From: Hydractinia symbiolongicarpus
Lineage: Eukaryota; Cnidaria; Hydrozoa; Anthoathecata; Hydractiniidae
Length of the DNA stretch: 64,000 bases
Reading direction: 5' to 3'
NCBI RefSeq assembly: GCF_029227915.1
Contig: NC_079884.1
Location: 31,979,468-32,043,467, forward strand
The notes under the pieces are model-generated. The model saw only the letters and a list, made by a program, of their open reading frames with translations. It searched no databases and had not been told where the DNA came from. A program made the position numbers and the translations under genes. How positions within the stretch are numbered: position 1 is the first letter of the stretch; every line of letters starts with the position of its first letter. Of this stretch, positions 1-13,406 are shown piece after piece.

Positions 1-3000
1 CGGGCTTGGCCCGTATAGTCAAAAGTATACAAAGAAAGTACCCAGGGAGTAAACTCATTTCCCGAACGATTTTTTAAATTATCTTTTCACCACTAAAACG
101 CATGAGACTTGTAGTTTTCAAAAATGTTTTCATTTTTGATGAGACGCTTAATGAAAGAGGTTTAATCGCCGGCAAACGAAATCCCGCGATTTCCCGTAAA
201 TCCCGGGCTTGGCCCGTATAGTCGAATGTATACAAAGAAAGTACCCAAGGAGTAAACTCATTTCCAGATCGATTTTTTAAATTACTTTTTTCACTACTAA
301 GACGCATGAGACTTGTAGTTTTCAAACTTTTTTTCATTTTTGATGAGACGCTGAATAAAAGATGTTTAATCGCCGGCAGACGAAAACCCGCGATTTCCCG
401 TAAATCCCGGGCTTGGCCCGTATAGTTGAATGTATATAAAGAAAGTAACCAAGGAGTAAACTTATTTCCCGAACGATTTTTCAAATTATTTCTTCACCAC
501 TAGAACGAATGAGACTTGTAGTTTTCAAAAGATTTTCATTCTTAATGAGACGCTTAATGAAAGAGGTTTAATCGCCGGCAAACGAAAACCCGCGATTTCC
601 CGTAAATCCCGGGCTTGTCCCGTATAGTCGAATGTATACAAAGAAAGTACCCTGTGAGTAAACTCATTTCCAGAACGATTTTTTAAATTATCTTTTCACC
701 ACTAAATCGCATGAGACTTGTAGTTTTCAAAAATGTTTTCATTTTTGATGAGACGCTGAATAAAAGAAGTTTAATCGCCGGCAAAGGAAAACCTGCGATT
801 TCCCGTAAATCCCAGACTCGGCCCGTATAGTCAAAAGTATACAACGAAAGTACCCAGGGAGTAAACTCATTTCCCAAACGACTTTTTAAATTATTATTTC
901 ACCACTAAAGCCCAAGAGACTTGCAGTTTTTAAAAATGTTTTCATTTTTGATGAGACGCTGAATAAAAGAAGTTTAATCGCCGGCAAACGAAAACCCGCG
1001 ATTTCCCGTAAATCCCGGACTCGGCCCGTATAGTCAAAAGTATACAAAGAAAGTACCCAGGGAGTAAACTCATTTCCCGAACGATTTTTTAAATTATCTT
1101 TTCACCACTAAAACGCATGAGACTTGTAGTTTTCAAAAATGTTTTCATTTTTGATGAGACGCTTAATGAAAGAGGTTTAATCGCCGGCAAACGAAATCCC
1201 GCGATTTCCCGTAAATCCCGGGCTTGGCCCGTATAGTCGAAGGTATACAAAGAAAGTACCCAAGGAGTAAACTCATTTCCAGATCGATTTTTTAAATTAC
1301 TTTTTTCACCACTAAAACGCATAAGACTTGTAGTTTTCAAAAATGTTTTCATTTTTGATGAGACGCTGAATAAAAGAAGTTTAATTGCCGGCAAACGAAA
1401 ACCTGCGATTTCCCGTAAATCCCGGACTCGGCCCGTATAGTCAAAAGTATACAAAGAAAGTACCCAGGGAGTAAACTCATTTCCCGAACGATTTTTTAAA
1501 TTATTTTTTCACCACTAAGACGCATGAGACTTATAGTTTTCAAACTTTTTTTCATTTTTGATGAGACGCTGAATAAAAGATGTTTAATCGCCGGCAAACG
1601 AAAACCCGCGATTTTCCGTAAATCCCGGGCTTGGCCCGTATAGTTGAATGTATATAAAGAAAGTAACCAAGGAGTAAACTTATTTCCCGAACGATTTTTC
1701 AAATTATTTCTTCACCACTAGAACGAATGAGACTTGTAGTTTTTAAAAGATTTTCATTCTTAATGAGACGCTTAATGAATGAGGTTTAATCGCCGGCAAA
1801 GGAAAACCTGCGATTTCCCGTAAATCCCAGACTCGGCCCGTATAGTCAAAAGTATACAAAGAAAGTACCCAGGGAGTAAACTCATTTCCCAAACGACTTT
1901 TTAAATTATTATTTCACCACTAAAGCCCATGAGACTTGTAGTTTTTAAAAATGTTTTCATTTTTGATGAGACGCTGAATAAAAGAAGTTTAATCGCCGGC
2001 AAACGAAAACCCGCGATTTCCCGTAAATCCCGGACTCGGCCCGTATAGTCAAAAGTATACAAAGAAAGTACCCAGGGAGTAAACTCATTTCCCGAACGAT
2101 TTTTTAAATTATTATTTCACCACTAAAACGCATGAGACCTGTAGTTTTTAAAAACATTTTCATTTTTGATGAGACGCTTAATGAAAGAGGTTTAATCGCC
2201 GGCAAACGAAAACCCGCGATTTCATGTAAATCCCGGGCTTGGCCCTTATAGTCAAAAGTATACAAAGAAAGTACCCAGGGAGTAAACTCATTTCCCGAAC
2301 GATTTCTTTAAATTATTTTTTCACCACTAAAACGCATGAGACTTGTAGTTTTCAAAAATGTTTTCATTTTTGATGAGACGCTGAATAAAAGAAGTTTAAT
2401 CGCCGGCAAACGAAAACCTGCGATTTCCCGTAAATCCCAGACTCAGCCCGTATAGTCAAAAGTATACAAAGAAAATACCCAGGGAGTAAACTCATTTCCC
2501 GAACGATTTTTTAAATTATTATTTCACCACTAAAGCCCATGAGACTTTTAGTTTTTAAAAATATTTTCATTTTTGATGAGACGCTTAATGAAAGAGGTTT
2601 AATCGCCGGCAAATGAAAACCCGCGATTTCCCGTAAATCCCGGGCTTGGCCCGTATAGTCAAAAGTATACAAAGAAAGTACCCAGGGAGTAAACTCATTT
2701 CCCGAACGATTTTTTAAATTATCTTTTCACCACTAAAACGCATGAGACTTGCAGTTTTCAAAAATGTTTTCATTTTTTATGAGACGCTTAATGAAAGAGG
2801 TTTAATCGCCGCAAACGAAATCCCGCGATTTCCCGTAAATCCCGGGCTTGGCCCGTATAGTCGAATGTATACAAAGAAAGTACCCAAGGAGTAAACTCAT
2901 TTCCAGATCGATTTTTTAAATTACTTTTTTCACCACTAAAACGCATAAGACTTGTAGTTTTCAAAAATGTTTTCATTTTTGATGAGACGCTGAATAAAAG

Positions 3001-5076
3001 AAGTTTAATTGCCGGCAAACGAAAACCTGCGATTTCCCGTAAATCCCGGACTCGGCCCGTATAGTCAAAAGTATACAAAGAAAGTACCCAGGGAGTAAAC
3101 TCATTTCCCGAACAATTTTTTAAATTATTTTTTCACCACTAAGACGCATGAGACTTGTAGTTTTCAAACTTTTTTTCATTTTTGATGAGACGCTGAATAA
3201 AAGAAGTTTAATCGCCGGCAAACGAAAACCCGCGATTTCCCGTAAATCCCGGGCTTGGCCCGTATAGTTGAATGTATATAAAGAAAGTAACCAAGGAGTA
3301 AACTTATTTCCCGAACGATTTTTCAAATTATTTCTTCACCACTAGAACGAATGAGACTTGTAGTTTTCAAAAGATTTTCATTCTTAATGAGACGCTTAAT
3401 GAAAGAGGTTTAATCGCCGGCAAACGAAAACCCGCGATTTCCCGTAAATCCCGGGCTTGTCCCGTATAGTCGAATGTATGCAAAGAAAGTACCCTGTGAG
3501 TAAACTCATTTCCAGAACGATTTTTTAAATTATCTTTTCACCACTAAATCGCATGAGACTTGTAGTTTTCAAAAATGTTTTCATTTTTGATGAGACGCTG
3601 AATAAAAGAAGTTTAATCGCCGGCAAAGGAAAACCTGCGATTTCCCGTAAATCCCAGACTCGGCCCGTATAGTCAAAAGTATACAAAGAAAGTACCCAGG
3701 GAGTAAACTCATTTCCCAAACGACTTTTTAAATTATTATTTCACCACTAAAGCCCATGAGACTTGTAGTTTTTAAAAATGTTTTCATTTTTGATGAGACG
3801 CTTAATGAAAGAGGTTTAATCGCCGGCAAACAAAAACCGGCGATTTCCTGTAAATCCCGGGATTGGCCCGTATAGTCGAATGTATACAAAGAAAGTACCC
3901 AAGGAGTAAACTCATTTCCAGATCGATTTTTTAAATTACTTTTTTCACCACTAAAACGCATAAGACTTGTAGTTTTCAAAAATGTTTTCATTTTTGATGA
4001 GACGCTGAATAAAAGAAGTTTAATTGCCGGCAAACGAAAACCTGCGATTTCCCGTAAATCCCGGACTCGGCCCGTATAGTCAAAAGTATACAAAGAAAGT
4101 ACCCAGGGAGTAAACTCATTTCCCGAACAATTTTTTAAATTATTTTTTCACCACTAGAACGAATGAGACTTGTAGTTTTCAAAAGATTTTCATTCTTAAT
4201 GAGACGCTTAATGAAAGAGGTTTAATCGCCGGCAAACGAAAACCCGCGATTTCCCGTAAATCCCGGGCTTGTCCCGTATAGTCGAATGTATACAAAGAAA
4301 GTACCCTGTGAGTAAACTCATTTCCAGAACGATTTTTTAAATTATCTTTTCACCACTAAATCGCATGAGACTTGTAGTTTTCAAAAATGTTTTCATTTTT
4401 GATGAGACGCTGAATAAAAGAAGTTTAATCGCCGGCAAAGGAAAACCTGCGATTTCCCGTAAATCCCAGACTCGGCCCGTATAGTCAAAAGTATACAAAG
4501 AAAGTACCCAGGGAGTAAACTCATTTCCCAAACGACTTTTTAAATTATTATTTCACCACTAAAGCCCATGAGACTTGTAGTTTTTAAAAATGTTTTCATT
4601 TTTGATGAGACGCTGAATAAAAGAAGTTTAATCGCCGGAAAACGAAAACCCGCGATTTCCCGTAAATCCCGGACTCGGCCCGTATAGTCAAAAGTATACA
4701 AAGAAAGTACCCAGGGAGTAAACTCATTTCCCGAACGATTTTTTAAATTATTATTTCACCACTAAAACGCATGAGACCTGTAGTTTTTAAAAACATTTTC
4801 ATTTTTGATGAGACGCTTAATGAAAGAGGTTTAATCGCCGGCAAACGAAAACCCGCGATTTCCTGTAAATCCCTGGCTTGGCCCTTATAGTCAAAAGTAT
4901 ACAAAGAAAGTACCCAGGGAGTAAACTCATTTCCCGAACGATTTTTTTAAATTATTTTTTCACCACTAAGACGCATGAGACTTGTAGTTTTCAAACTTTT
5001 TTTCATTTTTGATGAGACGCTGAATAAAAGAAGTTTAATCGCCGGCAAACGAAAACCCGCGATTTCCCGTAAATCC
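1..5076 (+). repeat. Irregular mixed satellite block (types A, B, D-J and hybrids)
   Basis: About 25 monomers without a clean period. The approximate order is A, B/J, I, G, H, D/A, B, J, I/G, H, D, E, F, A, B, J, I, G, H, B, J/I, G, H, D, E/J. Segment 1089-1702 recurs at an offset of 1624 bp (8 monomers), and the 484-877 stretch recurs at 3326-3719 (offset 2842 bp, 14 monomers). The run J, I, G, H, D, E, F, A, B can be read as a 9-monomer ancestral order from which the shorter HORs downstream could derive by deletion; that is inference. One monomer has a 1-bp deletion (GCCGCAAAC for GCCGGCAAAC) near 2811. No gene is present. Confidence 0.85.
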
Positions 5077-7313
5077 CGGGCTTGGCCCGTATAGTCAAAA
5101 GTATACAAAGAAAGTACCCAGGGAGTAAACTCATTTCCCGAACGATTTTTTAAATTATCTTTTCACCACTAAAACGCATGAGACTTGCAGTTTTCAAAAA
5201 TGTTTTCATTTTTTATGAGACGCTTAATGAAAGAGGTTTAATCGCCGGCAAACGAAATCCCGCGATTTCCCGTAAATCCCGGGCTTGGCCCGTATAGTCG
5301 AATGTATACAAAGAAAGTACCCAAGGAGTAATCTCATTTCCAGATCGATTTTTTAAATTACTTTTTTCACCACTAAAACGCATAAGACTTGTAGTTTTCA
5401 AAAATGTTTTCATTTTTGATGAGACGCTGAATAAAAGAAGTTTAATTGCCGGCAAACGAAAACCTGCGAGTTCCCGTAAATCCCGGACTCGGCCCGTATA
5501 GTCAAAAGTATTCAAAGAAAGTACCCAGGGAGTAAACTCATTTCCAAAACGATTTTTTAAATTATTATTACACCACTAAAGCCCATGAGACTTGTAGTTT
5601 TTAAAAATGTTTTCATTTTTGATGAGACGCTGAATAAAAGAAGTTTAATCGCCGGCAAACGAAAACCCGCGATTTCCCGTAAATCCCGGACTCGGCCCGT
5701 ATAGTCAAAAGTATACAAAGAAAGTACCCAGGGAGTAAACTCATTTCCCGAACGATTTTTTAAATCATTATTTCACCACTAAAACGCATGAGACCTGTAG
5801 TTTTTAAAAACATTTTCATTTCTGATGCGACGCTTAATGAAAGAGGTTTAATCGCCGGCAAACGAAAACCCGCGATTTCCTGTAAATCCCGGGCTTGGCC
5901 CTTATAGTCAAAAGTATACAAAGAAAGTACCCAGGGAGTAAACTCATTTCCCGAACGATTTTTTTAAATTATTTTTTCACCACTAAAACGCATGAGACTT
6001 GTAGTTTTCAAAAATGTTTTCATTTTTGATGAGACGCTGAATAAAAGAAGTTTAATCGCTGGCAAACGAAAACCTGCGATTTCCCGTAAATCCCACACTC
6101 AGCCCGTATAGTCAAAAGTATACAAAGAAAATACCCAGGGAGTAAACTCATTTCCCGAACGATTTTTAAAATTATTATTTCACCACTAAAGCCCATGAGA
6201 CTTGTAGTTTTTAAAAATATTTTCATTTTTGATGAGACGCTTAATGAAAGAGGTTTAATCGCCGGCAAATGAAAACCCGCGATTTCCCGTAAATCCCGGG
6301 CTTGGCCCGTATAGTCAAAAGTATACAAAGAAAGTACCCAGGGAGTAAACTCATTTCCCGAACGATTTTTTAAATTATCTTTTCACCACTAAAACGCATG
6401 AGACTTGTAGTTTTCAAAAATGTTTTCATTTTTGATGAGACGCTTAATGAAAGAGGTTTAATCGCCGGCAAACGAAAACCCGCGATTTCCTGTAAATCCC
6501 GGGCTTGGCCCTTATAGTCAAAAGTATACAAAGAAAGTACCCAGGGAGTAGACTCATTTCCCGAACGATTTTTTTAAATTATTTTTTCACCACTAAAACG
6601 CATGAGACTTGTAGTTTTCCAAAATGTTTTTATTTTTGATGAGACGCTGAATAAAAGAAGTTTAATCGCCGGCAAACGAAAACCTGCGATTTCCCGTAAA
6701 TCCCAGACTCAGCCCGTATAGTCAAAAGTATACAAAGAAAATACCCAGGGAGTAAACTCATTTCCCGAACGATTTTTTAAATTATTATTTCACCACTAAA
6801 GCCCATGAGACTTGTAGTTTTTAAAAATATTTTCATTTTTGATGAGACGCTTAATGAAAGAGGTTTAATCGCCGGCAAATGAAAACCCGCGATTTCCCGT
6901 AAATCCCGGGCTTGGCCCGTATAGTCAAAAGTATACAAAGAAAGTACCCAGGGAATAAACTCATTTCCCGAACGATTTTTTAAATTATCTTTTCACCACT
7001 AAAACGCATGAGACTTGTAGTTTTCAAAAATGTTTTCATTTTTGATGAGACGCTTAATGAAAGAGGTTTAATCGCCGGCAAACGAAATCCCGCGATTTCC
7101 CGTAAATCCCGGGCTTGGCCCGTATAGTCGAATGTATACAAAGAAAGTACCCAAGGAGTAAACTCATTTCCAGATCGATTTTTTAAATTACTTTTTTCAC
7201 CTCTAAAACGCATAAGACTTGTAGTTTTCAAAAATGTTTTCATTTTTGATGAGACGCTGAATAAAAGAAGTTTAATTGCCGGCAAACGAAAACCTGCGAT
7301 TTCCCGTAAATCC

Positions 7314-7516
7314 CGGACTCGGCCCGTATAGTCAAAAGTATACAAAGAAAGTACCCAGGGACTAAACTCATTTCCCGAACGATTTTTTAAATTATTTTTT
7401 CACCACTAAGACGCATGAGACTTGTAGTTTTCAAACTTTTTTTCATTTTTGATGAGACGCTGAATAAAAGATGTTTAATCGCCGGCAAACGAAAACCCGC
7501 GATTTCCCGTAAATCC
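7314..7516 (+). repeat. Reference monomer type J
   Basis: Type J starts CGGACTC and has AGTCAAAAG, then the T-run TTATTTTTTCACC, the diagnostic CACTAAGACGC and TTTTCAAACTTTTTTTC, and ends with GATGTTTAATCGCC in most copies. It is found only in roughly the first 11 kb of the window, usually directly before type I. Confidence 0.8.
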
Positions 7517-7718
7517 CGGGCTTGGCCCGTATAGTTGAATGTATATAAAGAAAGTAACCAAGGAGTAAACTTATTTCCCGAACGATTTTTCAAATTATTT
7601 CTTAACCACTAGAACGAATGAGACTTGTAGTTTTCAAAAGATTTTCATTCTTAATGAGACGCTTAATGAAAGAGGTTTAATCGCCGGCAAACGAAAACCC
7701 GCGATTTCCCGTAAATCC
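7517..7718 (+). repeat. Reference monomer type I (most distinct left-hand type)
   Basis: Type I is the most diverged regular type in the left part. Diagnostics are TAGTTGAATGTATATAAAG in place of TAGTCAAAAGTATACAAAG, GTAACCAAGG, AAACTTATTTCCCG, TTTTTCAAATTATTTC, CTAGAACGAATGAG, and AAAGATTTTCATTCTTAATG. It is about 202 bp. The GAACGAATGAG marker occurs at 503, 1721, 3345, 4157, 7612, 10254 and 11065. It is then absent until a diverged relative at 63675. Confidence 0.85.
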
Positions 7719-10360
7719 CGGGCTTGGCCCGTATAGTCAAAAGTATACAAAGAAAGTACCCAGGGAGTAAACTCATTTCCCGAACGATTTTTTAAATTAT
7801 CTTTTCACCACTAAAACGCATGAGACTTGCAGTTTTCAAAAATGTTTTCATTTTTTATGAGACGCTTAATGAAAGAGGTTTAATCGCCGGCAAACGAAAT
7901 CCCGCGATTTCCCGTAAATCCCGGGCTTGGCCCGTATAGTCGAATGTATACAAAGAAAGTACCCAAGGAGTAATCTCATTTCCAGATCGATTTTTTAAAT
8001 TACTTTTTTCACCACTAAAACGCATAAGACTTGTAGTTTTTAAAAATGTTTTCATTTTTGATGAGACGCTGAATAAAAGAAGTTTAATTGCCGGCAAACG
8101 AAAACCTGCGATTTCCCGTAAATCCCGGACTCGGCCCGTATAGTCAAAAGTATTCAAAGAAAGTACCCAGGGAGTAAACTCATTTCCAAAACGATTTTTT
8201 AAATTATTATTACACCACTAAAGCCCATGAGACTTGTAGTTTTTAAAAATGTTTTCATTTTTGATGAGACGCTGAATAAAAGAAGTTTAATCGCCGGCAA
8301 ACGAAAACCCGCGATTTCCCGTAAATCCCGGACTCGGCCCGTATAGTCAAAAGTATACAAAGAAAGTACCCGGGGAGTAAACTCATTTCCCGAACGATTT
8401 TTTAAATTATTATTTCACCACTAAAACGCATGAGACCTGTAGTTTTTAAAAACATTTTCATTTCTGATGAGACGCTTAATGAAAGAGGTTTAATCGCCGG
8501 CAAACGAAAACCCGCGATTTCCTGTAAATCCCGGGCTTGGCCCTTATAGTCAAAAGTATACAAAGAAAGTACCCAGGGAGTAAACTCATTTCCCGAACGA
8601 TTTTTTTAAATTATTTTTTCACCACTAAAACGCATGAGACTTGTAGTTTTCAAAAATGTTTTCATTTTTGATGAGACGCTGAATAAAAGAAGTTTAATCG
8701 CCGGCAAACGAAAACCTGCGATTTCCCGTAAATCCCAGACTCAGCCCGTATAGTCAAAAGTATACAAAGAAAATACCCAGGGAGTAAACTCATTTCCCGA
8801 ACGATTTTTAAAATTATTATTTCACCACTAAAGCCCATGAGACTTGTAGTTTTTAAAAATATTTTCATTTTTGATGAGACGCTTAATGAAAGAGGTTTAA
8901 TCGCCGGCAAATGAAAACCCGCGATTTCCCGTAAATCCGGGGCTTGGCCCGTATAGTCAAAAGTATACAAAGAAAGTACCCAGGGAGTAAACTCATTTCC
9001 CGAACGATTTTTTAAATTATCTTTTCACCACTAAAACGCATGAGACTTGTAGTTTTCAAAAATGTTTTCATTTTTGATGAGACGCTTAATGAAAGAGGTT
9101 TAATCGCCGGCAAACGAAAACCCGCGATTTCCTGTAAATCCCGGGCTTGGCCCTTATAGTCAAAAGTATACAAAGAAAGTACCCAGGGAGTAAACTCATT
9201 TCCCGAACGATTTTTTTAAATTATTTTTTCACCACTAAAACGCATGAGACTTGTAGTTTTCAAAAATGTTTTCATTTTTGATGAGACGCTGAATAAAAGA
9301 AGTTTAATCGCCGGCAAACGAAAACCTGCGATTTCCCGTAAATCCCAGACTCAGCCCGTATAGTCAAAAGTATACAAAGAAAATACCCAGGGAGTAAACT
9401 CATTTCCCGAACGATTTTTTAAATTATTATTTCACCACTAAAGCCCATGAGACTTGTAGTTTTTAAAAATATTTTCATTTTTGATGAGACGCTTAATGAA
9501 AGAGGTTTAATCGCCGGCAAATGAAAACCCGCGATTTCCCGTAAATCCCGGGCTTGGCCCGTATAGTCAAAAGTATACAAAGAAAGTACCCAGGGAATAA
9601 ACTCATTTCCCGAACGATTTTTTAAATTATCTTTTCACCACTAAAACGCATGAGACTTGTAGTTTTCAAAAATGTTTTCATTTTTGATGAGACGCTTAAT
9701 GAAAGAGGTTTAATCGCCGGCAAACGAAATCCCGCGATTTCCCGTAAATCCCGGGCTTGGCCCGTATAGTCGAATGTATACAAAGAAAGTACCCAAGGAG
9801 TAAACTCATTTCCAGATCGATTTTTTAAATTACTTTTTTCACCTCTAAAACGTATAAGACTTGTAGTTTTCAAAAATGTTTTCATTTTTGATGAGACGCT
9901 GAATAAAAGAAGTTTAATTGCCGGCAAACGAAAAACTGCGATTTCCCGTAAATCCCGGACTCGGCCCGTATAGTCAAAAGTATACAAAGAAAGTACCCAG
10001 GGACTAAACTCATTTCCCGAACGATTTTTTAAATTATTTTTTCACCACTAAGACGCATGAGACTTGTAGTTTTCAAACTTTTTTTCATTTTTGATGAGAC
10101 GCTGAATAAAAGATGTTTAATCGCCGGCAAACGAAAACCCGCGATTTCCCGTAAATCCCGGGCTTGGCCCGTATAGTTGAATGTATATAAAGAAAGTAAC
10201 CAAGGAGTAAACTTATTTCCCGAACGATTTTTCAAATTATTTCTTAACCACTAGAACGAATGAGACTTGTAGTTTTCAAAAGATTTTCATTCTTAATGAG
10301 ACGCTTAATGAAAGAGGTTTAATCGCCGGCAAACGAAAACCCGCGATTTCCCGTAAATCC
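7719..10360 (+). repeat. 13-monomer HOR, copy 2 (2642 bp)
   Basis: Second tandem copy of the 13-mer A-B-C-D-E-F-A/D-E-F-A-B-J-I. Only about one to two dozen differences from copy 1 were noticed, about 99% identity by eye. Private changes include CCCGGGGAG near 8371, AATCCGGGG near 8936 and GCGTATAAGAC for GCATAAGAC near 9850. Similarity to copy 1 ends just after 10360, where a type G monomer (CGAGCTTGTCCCG) takes over. Confidence 0.9.
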
Positions 10361-11171
10361 CGAGCTTGTCCCGTATAGTCGAATGTATACAAAGAAAGTA
10401 CCCTGTGAGTAAACTCATTTCCAGAACGATTTTTTAAATTATCTTTTCACCACTAAATCGCATGAGACTTCTAGTTTTCAAAAATGTTTTCATTTTTGAT
10501 GAGACGCTGAATAAAAGAAGTTTAATCGCCGGCAAAGGAAAACCTGCGATTTCCCGTAAATCCCAGACTCGGCCCATATAGTCAAAAGTATACAACGAAA
10601 GTACCCAGGGAGTAAACTCATTTCCCGAACGATTTTTTAAATTATCTTTTCACCACTAAAACGCATGAGACTTGTAGTTTTCAAAAATGTTTTCATTTTT
10701 GATGAGACGCTTAATGAAAGAGGTTTAATCGCCGGCAAACGAAATCCCGCGATTTCCCGTAAATCCCGGGCTTGGCCCGTATAGTCGAATGTATACAAAG
10801 AAAGTACCCAGGGAGTAAACTCATTTCCCGAACGATTTTTTAAATTATTTTTTCACCACTAAGACGCATGAGACTTGTAGTTTTCAAACTTTTTTTCATT
10901 TTTGATGAGACGCTGAATAAAAGATGTTTAATCGCCGGCAAACGAAAACCCGCGATTTCCCGTAAATCCCGGGCTTGGCCCGTATAGTTGAATGTATATA
11001 AAGAAAGTAACCAAGGAGTAAACTTATTTTCCGAACGATTTTTCAAATTATTTCTTCACCACTAGAACGAATGAGACTTGTAGTTTTCAAAAGATTTTCA
11101 TTCTTAATGAGACGCTTAATGAAAGAGGTTTAATCGCCGGCAAACGAAAACCCGCGATTTCCCGTAAATCC
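10361..11171 (+). repeat. Transition block, four monomers (G, H/A, B/J, I)
   Basis: This 811-bp stretch links the 13-mer HOR to the 6-mer HOR. It begins with a type G monomer (GAGCTTGTCCCG, then CCCTGTGAG). It then has a monomer that starts as H (CAGACTCGGCCC, ACAACGAAAG) and ends as A (TATCTTTTC, AAATCCCGCG), a B/J hybrid and a type I monomer. The hybrids look like crossover products inside monomers. Confidence 0.75.
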
Positions 11172-11374
11172 CGGGCTTGTCCCGTATAGTCGAATGTATA
11201 CAAAGAAAGTACCCTGTGAGTAAACTCATTTCCAGAACGATTTTTTAAATTATCTTTTCACCACTAAATCGCATGAGACTTGTAGTTTTCAAAAATGTTT
11301 TCATTTTTGATGAGACGCTGAATAAAAGAAGTTTAATCGCCGGCAAAGGAAAACCTGCGATTTCCCGTAAATCC
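11172..11374 (+). repeat. Reference monomer type G
   Basis: Type G has CTTGTCCCG in the start element, AGTCGAATG, GTACCCTGTGAG, CATTTCCAGAACG, TATCTTTTCACC, the diagnostic CTAAATCGCATGAG, and CAAAGGAAAACCTGCG. It shares CCCTGTGAG and CCAGAACG with the right-hand type L and may be its relative; that is inference. Confidence 0.8.
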
Positions 11375-11577
11375 CAGACTCGGCCCGTATAGTCAAAAGT
11401 ATACAACGAAAGTACCCAGGGAGTAAACTCATTTCCCAAACGACTTTTTAAATTATTATTTCACCACTAAAGCCCATAAGACTTGTAGTTTTTAAAAATG
11501 TTTTCATTTTTGATGAGACGCTGAATAAAAGAAGTTTAATCGCCGGCAAACGAAAACCCGCGATTTCCCGTAAATCC
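11375..11577 (+). repeat. Reference monomer type H
   Basis: Type H starts CAGACTCGGCCCG and has AGTCAAAAG, ACAACGAAAG in some copies, CATTTCCCAAACGACTTTTT, ATTATTTCACC, CACTAAAGCCCAT, TTTTTAAAAATG and GCTGAATAAAAG. It resembles type C and the right-hand type M, which share AAAGCCCATGAG. Confidence 0.8.
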
Positions 11578-12187
11578 CGGACGCGGCCCGTATAGTCAAA
11601 AGTATACAAAGAAAGTACCCAGGGAGTAAACTCATTTCCGGAACGATTTTTTAAATTATTATTTCACCACTAAAACGCATGAGACCTGTAGTTTTTAAAA
11701 ACATTTTCATTTTTGATGAGACGCTTAATGAAAGAGGTTTAATCTCCGGCAAACGAAAACCCGCGATTTCCTGTAAATCCCGGGCTTGGCCCTTATAGTC
11801 AAAAGTATACAAAGAAAGTACCCAGGGAGTAAACTCATTTCCCGAACGATTTTTTTAAATTATTTTTTCACCACTAAAACGCATGAGACTTGTAGTTTTC
11901 AAAAATGTTTTCATTTTTGATGAGACGCTGAATAAAAGAAGTTTAATCGCCGGCAAACGAAAACCTGCGATTTCCTGTAAATCCCAGACTCAGCCCGTAT
12001 AGTCAAAAGTATACAAAGAAAATACCCAGGGAGTAAACTCATTTCCCGAACGATTTTTTAAATTATTATTTCACCACTAAAGCCCATGAGACTTGTAGTT
12101 TTTAAAAATATTTTCATTTTTGATGAGACGCTTAATGAAAGAGGTTTAATCGCCGGCAAATAAAAACCCGCGATTTCCCGTAAATCC

Positions 12188-13406
12188 CGGGCTTGGCCCG
12201 TATAGTCAAAAGTATACAAAGAAAGTACCCAGGGAGTAAACTCATTTCCCGAACGATTTTTTAAATTATCTTTTCACCACTAAAACGCATGAGACTTGCA
12301 GTTTTCAAAAATGTTTTCATTTTTTATGAGACGCCTAATGAAAGAGGTTTAATCGCCGGCAAACGAAATCCAGCGATTTCCCGTAAATCCCGGGCTTGGC
12401 CCGTATAGTCGAATGTATACAAAGAAAGTACCCTGTGAGTAAACTCATTTCCAGAACGATTTTTTAAATTATCTTTTCACCACTAAATCGCATGAGACTT
12501 GTAGTTTTCAAAAATGTTTTCATTTTTGATGAGACGCTGAATAAAAGAAGTTTAATCGCCGGCAAAGGAAAACCTGCGATTTCCCGTAAATCCCAGACTC
12601 GGCCCGTATAGTCAAAAGTATACAACGAAAGTACCCAGGGAGTAAACTCATTTCCCAAACGACTTTTTAAATTATTATTTCACCACTAAAGCCCATAAGA
12701 CTTGTAGTTTTTAAAAATGTTTTCATTTTTGATGAGACGCTGAATAAAAGAAGTTTAATCGCCGGCAAACGAAAACCCGCGATTTCCCGTAAATCCCGGA
12801 CGCGGCCCGTATAGTCAAAAGTATACAAAGAAAGTACCCAGGGAGTAAACTCATTTCCGGAACGATTTTTTAAATTATTATTTCACCACTAAAACGCATG
12901 AGACCTGTAGTTTTTAAAAACATTTTCATTTTTGATGAGACGCTTAATGAAAGAGGTTTAATCTCCGGCAAACGAAAACCCGCGATTTCCTGTAAATCCC
13001 GGGCTTGGCCCTTATAGTCAAAAGTATACAAAGAAAGTACCCAGGGAGTAAACTCATTTCCCGAACGATTTTTTTAAATTATTTTTTCACCACTAAAACG
13101 CATGAGACTTGTAGTTTTCAAAAATGTTTTCATTTTTGATGAGACGCTGAATAAAAGAAGTTTAATCGCCGGCAAACGAAAACCTGCGATTTCCTGTAAA
13201 TCCCAGACTCAGCCCGTATAGTCAAAAGTATACAAAGAAAATACCCAGGGAGTAAACTCATTTCCCGAACGATTTTTTAAATTATTATTTCACCACTAAA
13301 GCCCATGAGACTTGTAGTTTTTAAAAATATTTTCATTTTTGATGAGACGCTTAATGAAAGAGGTTTAATCGCCGGCAAATAAAAACCCGCGATTTCCCGT
13401 AAATCC
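12188..13406 (+). repeat. 6-mer HOR A-G-H-D-E-F (1219 bp)
   Basis: Six monomers in order A, G, H, D, E, F. It is essentially identical to the preceding five plus its own first monomer at an offset of 1219 bp, including private markers such as ACGCCTAATG in A and CGGACGCGG in D. The only prominent difference between the two A monomers is AAATCCAGCG near 12367 against AAATCCCGCG near 13586. After 13609 the order changes from G-H to B-C. Confidence 0.87.

Larger units (their letters stand above)
5077..7718 (+). repeat. 13-monomer HOR, copy 1 (2642 bp)
   Basis: Thirteen monomers in the order A-B-C-D-E-F-A/D-E-F-A-B-J-I. The unit is followed immediately by a second copy exactly 2642 bp downstream. 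Private differences of this copy include GAGTTCCC near 5469, TCGCTGGC near 6058, CACACTCAG near 6093 and GTAGACTC near 6549. The match starts slightly upstream of the unit boundary (about 5036) and so is clearly a tandem duplication of a multi-monomer block rather than chance alignment of monomers. Open frames here are satellite read-through. Confidence 0.9.
11172..12187 (+). repeat. Partial 6-mer HOR: G-H-D-E-F
   Basis: Five monomers in order G, H, D, E, F. The segment 11172-12390 (adding the next A) matches 12391-13609 at an offset of 1219 bp, that is, six monomers. Shared private markers are CGGACGCGG at the start of D, CATTTCCGGAACG, and AATCTCCGGC, each present in both copies. This is a recent tandem duplication. 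Confidence 0.85.
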
